Source: Bifidobacterium tibiigranuli
GTDB taxonomy: Bacteria > Actinomycetota > Actinomycetes > Actinomycetales > Bifidobacteriaceae
Length of the DNA stretch: 64,000 nt
Direction of reading: 5' to 3'
NCBI RefSeq assembly: GCF_009371885.1
Contig: NZ_QLZA01000010.1
Location: 62,001-126,000 of the forward strand
The notes beneath the pieces were generated by a model, which was not told the origin of the DNA, made no database searches, and worked only from the letters and a program-made list of their open reading frames with translations. The stretch's first letter is position 1; each line of letters begins with the position of its first letter. Below, piece by piece: positions 60,634-64,000 of this stretch. The position numbers and the translations under genes were made by a program.

Positions 60634-61257
60634 TCAGCGCCCGACCCATGCCAAGGCCCTGCGCACGATATCGCCCTGCCCGTTCGCCATCTGCTGGATG
60701 AAAGTTTCGATGCGCACCCCTTCCGGATCGCACCACTCCACGTCCAAGGTCTCGTCCTGCGGCTTGCAGTCGCCGGGAATCGGCACCACATAGCACAGCG
60801 CGACCGTATGCTGGCGCGGGTCATAATACGGCGACACGCCTGGGGTCGGGAAGAATTCGGCCACATGGAAAGGCTGCAGAGCCACCGGCAGCTCCGGGAT
60901 GGCGATATCGCCGAGATCCTTGGCGATATTGCGCGCAATGGCCTCGCGCAGCGTCTCGTGGTAGAGCACGCGACCGGCGATGAGCGTGCGTTCCACCGAG
61001 CCGTCATCGCCCACATGCAGCAGGGAGCCGACCTGCGAGACGCGCCCCAGCTCATCGGTGCGCACCGGAACAACCTGGACATAGACCATTGGAATCTGCC
61101 GACGCATGCGGTCGATGTCTTCTCGGGAAAGCCATCCGGGAGGGTTGCCGTGGGAACCGCGCACGAAATCCTCAGGGGTTATGCCATCGAATTCCCCGCG
61201 GCGACGGCTCGCGTCGAAGTCATCGTCGTCGGGCACCTCATCATTCAGGACTTGCAT
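60634..61257 (-). CDS. DUF4916 / Nudix-like family protein
   Basis: 207 residues, resembling DUF4916, an actinobacterial Nudix-like family. The pattern of MVYVQVVPVRTDELGRV (beta strands), RVLYHETLREAIARNIAKDLGD (degenerate Nudix-box-like helix) and YVVPIPGDCKPQDETLDVEW is typical. A complete Nudix box (GX5EX7REUXEEXGU) is not present, so hydrolase activity is doubtful. GATAAT (61264-61269) ends 6 nt before ATG 61257; the GGAGG in between is too close to act as a ribosome site, consistent with a leaderless mRNA. Confidence 0.75.
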   Translation of the reverse strand: MQVLNDEVPDDDDFDASRRRGEFDGITPEDFVRGSHGNPPGWLSREDIDRMRRQIPMVYVQVVPVRTDELGRVSQVGSLLHVGDDGSVERTLIAGRVLYHETLREAIARNIAKDLGDIAIPELPVALQPFHVAEFFPTPGVSPYYDPRQHTVALCYVVPIPGDCKPQDETLDVEWCDPEGVRIETFIQQMANGQGDIVRRALAWVGR

Positions 61258-61532
61258 TCCTCCATTATCGCCCGCATAGCGCCACCGAATGCAAACGATT
61301 GGTAAAATCTCCGAATATTCACGACATTCATGCGCAATTTGGCTTGTGCGCTCTGTCTCGCGAGCTATGGCCTGTGCGGTTCGGGTCGCTGTCCGCCACG
61401 CCGATGCGCTGCGGACATGCCACTGGCACGCCCACCGGGCTTCGTCTTAGAGCGAAGCCGACTCGCGTGTTTGTTGAGTGGTGCTGGAATGCTAGAAGCC
61501 AGCGTAAACGGCGCGATATGGAAGGAGCCATT

Positions 61533-61898
61533 ATGGCAACGACAGCCCTGACCGCACAAGATTTCGAGCAGACCCTCACCAGCAATGAGCTGGTGCTCGT
61601 GGATTTCTGGGCCACCTGGTGCGGCCCCTGCAAGGCCTTCGGCCCGGTGTATGAGAAGGCCAGCGAGGCCAATCCGGACATCGTCTTCGCCAAGGTCGAC
61701 ATCGACCAGAACCAGGAGCTGGCCTCCGCTGCAGACATCAAGGCGGTGCCGACCCTCATGATCGCCAAGAAGGGCCAGATCATCTTCAAGCAGGCCGGCG
61801 CGCTGCGCGGATCCGATCTGGACGACCTGATCGCGCAGGCCAAGAGCCTGGATCTGGACGCCGCCAAGGCGCAGTCCGAGGATGCCGTCAAGGCCTGA
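61533..61898 (+). CDS. trxA: Thioredoxin
   Basis: 121 residues, a single thioredoxin fold with the redox motif WCGPC, a central VDIDQNQEL segment and the cis-Pro VPTLM. It has a ~15-residue Ala/Asp-rich tail beyond the usual ~105. AAGGAG lies 5 nt before ATG 61533. It is divergent from the DUF4916 gene; the 275-bp gap holds no gene. General cytoplasmic disulfide reductant. Confidence 0.96.
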   Translation: MATTALTAQDFEQTLTSNELVLVDFWATWCGPCKAFGPVYEKASEANPDIVFAKVDIDQNQELASAADIKAVPTLMIAKKGQIIFKQAGALRGSDLDDLIAQAKSLDLDAAKAQSEDAVKA

Positions 61899-62108
61899 TT
61901 GGCTCGTCTGGCTGGGTGCGCATATTGCGCATATGCCAGCATTTTCCAAGGCTTTGCCGAAGACTTCCACACCTCTTCTTATGATGGTAGCCAGTGAATG
62001 CGTCTGAGGCGGCATGCCCTGCGGTGATGCTGTATATTCAGTCGCGATTGCGCCGGGGTGCCGGCGGATGATGCAGCAGTAGGAATTATTGGTCGAACAA
62101 GGAGCATA

Positions 62109-63131
62109 ATGGCCAACCACCGTAAGGAAGTCACGACACTGAAGTCGCTCAGCAAACGGCAGTGGACCAAAATCGCAGCGGTTCTGGCTACGATGGGATT
62201 GCTCGCAGGCGCTGGTTTCGCCTCCCGCAGCTTCTATGCCTCGCAGCACCCTGCCGTGCAGGTGACTTCATACTCGGCCACTGACTCCAATGCGCTGGAA
62301 GTCTCCCGTGGTGCCGATCGTGAGGACCTTCGCGGGGCCGATGCGAACACCTCCTATGTCACGGTGAAGATCAACGGCAAGTCGCGCGTGGTGCTGGGCA
62401 CCAATTTCACTGATGTCAAGTCGGTGCTCGATGCCGGCGATATCACGCTCGAACCCAATGACAGCGTCGCCCCTGCGCTGAACAGCAAGGTCGACGAATC
62501 AACCGTCATCACCATCAATCGCGCCGGGGCCGATCTCGAGACCACAGACTCCCCCATAGCCTTCAACACCGTCAAGAAGGAAACCGCGGCGCTTCCCCAG
62601 GGGCAGGAAAAGGTAGAGACCGAAGGCCAGGCGGGCGTGATGGAAACCACCAGCATCGTCACCCGCACCGGCGATAAAGTGGTGTCATCCAACATCTTCG
62701 CCTCATTCGTCAAGACGGCTCCCACCGACAAGGTCATCCTGGTCGGCACTGGTTCTACAGCATCCAATAACTCTGGAAGCGCTGGCAATCCCGGCAGCTC
62801 CGCATCGGCCAGCATCGGCACTACCGTTCCCGCCGGCGATATGCAGCAGTGGGCGCATGACTACATGCTGTCCAACGGCTACTCGGAATCCGATTTCAGC
62901 GCCACCGTCTACATCATCTCCCACGAATCCGGCTGGCGCGTCAACGCCATGAATCCGTCTGGCGCTTACGGTCTGCCGCAGGCGCTGCCCGGCAGCAAGA
63001 TGAGCACCGAGGGCGAGGACTGGGCCACCAACTATCAGACCCAGCTCAAATGGTTCTGGCAGTATTGCGCAGGCCGCTACGGTTCCGTTCAAGGCGCCTA
63101 CAGCTATTGGCTCGGCCACCACAACTACTGA
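62109..63131 (+). CDS. Secreted G5-domain protein with C-terminal lysozyme-like (SLT) domain
   Basis: 340 residues. An N-terminal signal/anchor (TKIAAVLATMGLLAGAGF) is followed by DUF348-like and G5-like regions (VTVKINGKSRVVL; ETTSIVTRTGDKVVSS), a Ser/Gly/Asn-rich linker and a C-terminal lytic-transglycosylase-like domain: IISHESGWRVNAMNPSGAYGLPQA, with Glu in HESGW as predicted catalytic residue. The architecture resembles actinobacterial resuscitation-promoting factors and aggregation-promoting-factor-type hydrolases. Predicted to cut peptidoglycan outside the cell. AAGGAG lies 5 nt before ATG 62109. No c-di-AMP riboswitch was recognised upstream. Confidence 0.9.
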   Translation: MANHRKEVTTLKSLSKRQWTKIAAVLATMGLLAGAGFASRSFYASQHPAVQVTSYSATDSNALEVSRGADREDLRGADANTSYVTVKINGKSRVVLGTNFTDVKSVLDAGDITLEPNDSVAPALNSKVDESTVITINRAGADLETTDSPIAFNTVKKETAALPQGQEKVETEGQAGVMETTSIVTRTGDKVVSSNIFASFVKTAPTDKVILVGTGSTASNNSGSAGNPGSSASASIGTTVPAGDMQQWAHDYMLSNGYSESDFSATVYIISHESGWRVNAMNPSGAYGLPQALPGSKMSTEGEDWATNYQTQLKWFWQYCAGRYGSVQGAYSYWLGHHNY

Positions 63132-63191
63132 TAGATAATTATTGATAGACAACTACTGACGGATTATAGTCATATATTTGAATAGACAGGT

Positions 63192-63239
63192 GCGGGGTGC
63201 TTGCAGGTCTTGCAGGCACCCCGCCCCTGTCTTTTCTTA
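63192..63239 (+). terminator. Intrinsic terminator after the G5/SLT gene
   Basis: GCGGGGTGCTTGCA (63192-63205) pairs with TGCAGGCACCCCGC (63211-63224) over 14 bp with one wobble and a 5-nt loop, followed by CCCTGTCTTTTCTT. The clearest hairpin-plus-T-tract terminator in the window. Confidence 0.9.
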
Positions 63240-63334
63240 CTTTCGCACCCGTGTTATGTGCCTGATTCCCGCCGCGCCCAGTAGACTGGAAAGCGGTTTC
63301 CACAGGAGCGATAGGTATATACGGAAGGGCAATT

Positions 63335-64000
63335 ATGGCGAATGGAATTGCGATTGTGACCGGATGCGCGGCGGGCTTGGGCTATGAGCTCACGCGCCAG
63401 CTGATTGGCAAGGGCTGGCTGGTGTGCGGCGTCGATTTCAACGAAGCCGCCATGCGCAAACTCAACGCTGAGTTCGATGGCGAGTTCGATGCCGATCATT
63501 TCCACGGCTTCGTCGGCGATATCACCGATGAAGATTTTGCACAGCGGTCGTTAGCACAAATCAGCGCGCTCGGCCATGTGGATCTGCTGATCAACAACGC
63601 CGGCCAACCTTCGTTCAAGAAGCCGACCGATTACACGGCGTCCGATGTAGAGCGCTGTCTCAAAGGCCTTACCGGCATGATTCTGTGGTGCGTGCAGACG
63701 CTCAAAGCCTGCAATGAAACGGATCTCAAGATCGCGAATGTGATGAGCACCGCCGCCACGCGCGGCAACGCGAACGAATCCGTGTACTGCGCCGCCAAAT
63801 GGGGCGAGCGCGGCTACACCGAAAGCCTCAAAGCGGCGTACAAAGGCAGCAGCGTCAGCGTGGTCGGTGTCTACCCCGGCGGCATCGACACCGACTTCTA
63901 CCGCGACAGCCACGATTATGTGCCGCTCGACAAGCAGCATTCCTTCATGCGCGCCGACGAGCTCGCCACGATAATCCTCACCAACCTCGTCAACGACCTC
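63335..64000 (+). CDS. Short-chain dehydrogenase/reductase, partial
   Basis: 222 codons before the window ends. Classical SDR motifs: TGCAAGLG (cofactor loop), NNAG, a Ser ~13 residues before YCAAK (catalytic Tyr/Lys) and the YPGGIDTDF loop. An Asp (VDFNE) after strand 2 suggests NAD(H) preference. The substrate is not identifiable. AAGG precedes ATG 63335 by ~8 nt; the gene lies beyond the terminator of the G5/SLT gene. Confidence 0.93.
   Translation, partial: MANGIAIVTGCAAGLGYELTRQLIGKGWLVCGVDFNEAAMRKLNAEFDGEFDADHFHGFVGDITDEDFAQRSLAQISALGHVDLLINNAGQPSFKKPTDYTASDVERCLKGLTGMILWCVQTLKACNETDLKIANVMSTAATRGNANESVYCAAKWGERGYTESLKAAYKGSSVSVVGVYPGGIDTDFYRDSHDYVPLDKQHSFMRADELATIILTNLVNDL

Noticed and set aside
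61899..62108. Possible c-di-AMP (ydaO) riboswitch before the G5/SLT gene
   Set aside because: Such switches precede some actinobacterial cell-wall hydrolase genes, but the conserved ydaO sequence blocks are not seen here.

Overview
The window is a GC-rich actinobacterial chromosome segment, most likely Bifidobacterium. The evidence is the rpoB and rpoC protein sequences, the gene content (a DeoR regulator with galT and galK, an upper mevalonate pathway, an ACT/DUF711 pair) and a kinase - FN3 - MoxR - DUF58 - transglutaminase cluster, which I recall being described in bifidobacteria as the PFNA cluster. I could not assign a species. I see no prophage, insertion sequence, CRISPR array, rRNA or tRNA gene.

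Layout. 1-4.3 kb: 5' part of a RecB/AdnAB-type helicase-nuclease gene on the minus strand, running off the window. 4.6-18.2 kb: five plus-strand genes forming the PFNA cluster (membrane Ser/Thr kinase, 2033-residue FN3 surface protein, MoxR ATPase, DUF58 protein, transglutaminase-like membrane protein). The last gene is frameshifted and has lost all three catalytic-triad residues. 18.4-26.1 kb: rpoC and rpoB on the minus strand. 26.4-33.2 kb: a membrane protein, mutY, trmL, DUF711/ACT, and a DEAD-box RNA helicase with a long structured leader. 33.2-34 kb: a gene-free stretch with inverted repeats. 34-38 kb: mvaS, mvaA and a thiolase (acetyl-CoA to mevalonate). 38.2-41.6 kb: a DeoR-galT-galK operon with a clear promoter. 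41.7-50.4 kb: a polyprenol-phosphate sugar synthase, a dihydroorotate dehydrogenase, an old yellow enzyme, a class A PBP, a Crp-family regulator, a lipoate ligase and a TM2 protein. 50.5-61.3 kb: leuB, oligopeptidase B, an App1-type phosphatase, gcvH, an L,D-transpeptidase, NudC, an alpha/beta hydrolase and a DUF4916 protein, all on the minus strand. 61.5-64 kb: thioredoxin, a G5/lytic-transglycosylase-like cell-wall protein and a truncated SDR gene on the plus strand.

How the genes fit together. Cell-wall and surface biology is prominent: PFNA cluster, PBP, L,D-transpeptidase, cell-wall lytic protein. The mevalonate genes feed isoprenoid and polyprenol synthesis, which the polyprenol sugar synthase would use. 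GalT and GalK act in galactose use. The lipoate ligase and GcvH may form an enzyme-substrate pair although no other glycine-cleavage gene is in view.

The most unusual signals are not genes. (1) Degenerate tandem repeats with an exact 15-bp period occur at about ten places, inside coding sequence (adding five-residue periodic tails or linkers) and outside it. (2) Arrays of ~47-53-nt palindromes repeated every 62-63 bp lie directly after two consecutive genes, on both sides of oligopeptidase B. (3) A ~290-bp set of TATTAAGCAC motifs in both orientations lies between convergent genes. (4) Eight genes have a -10-like hexamer 6-8 nt before the start codon, which points to leaderless mRNAs.
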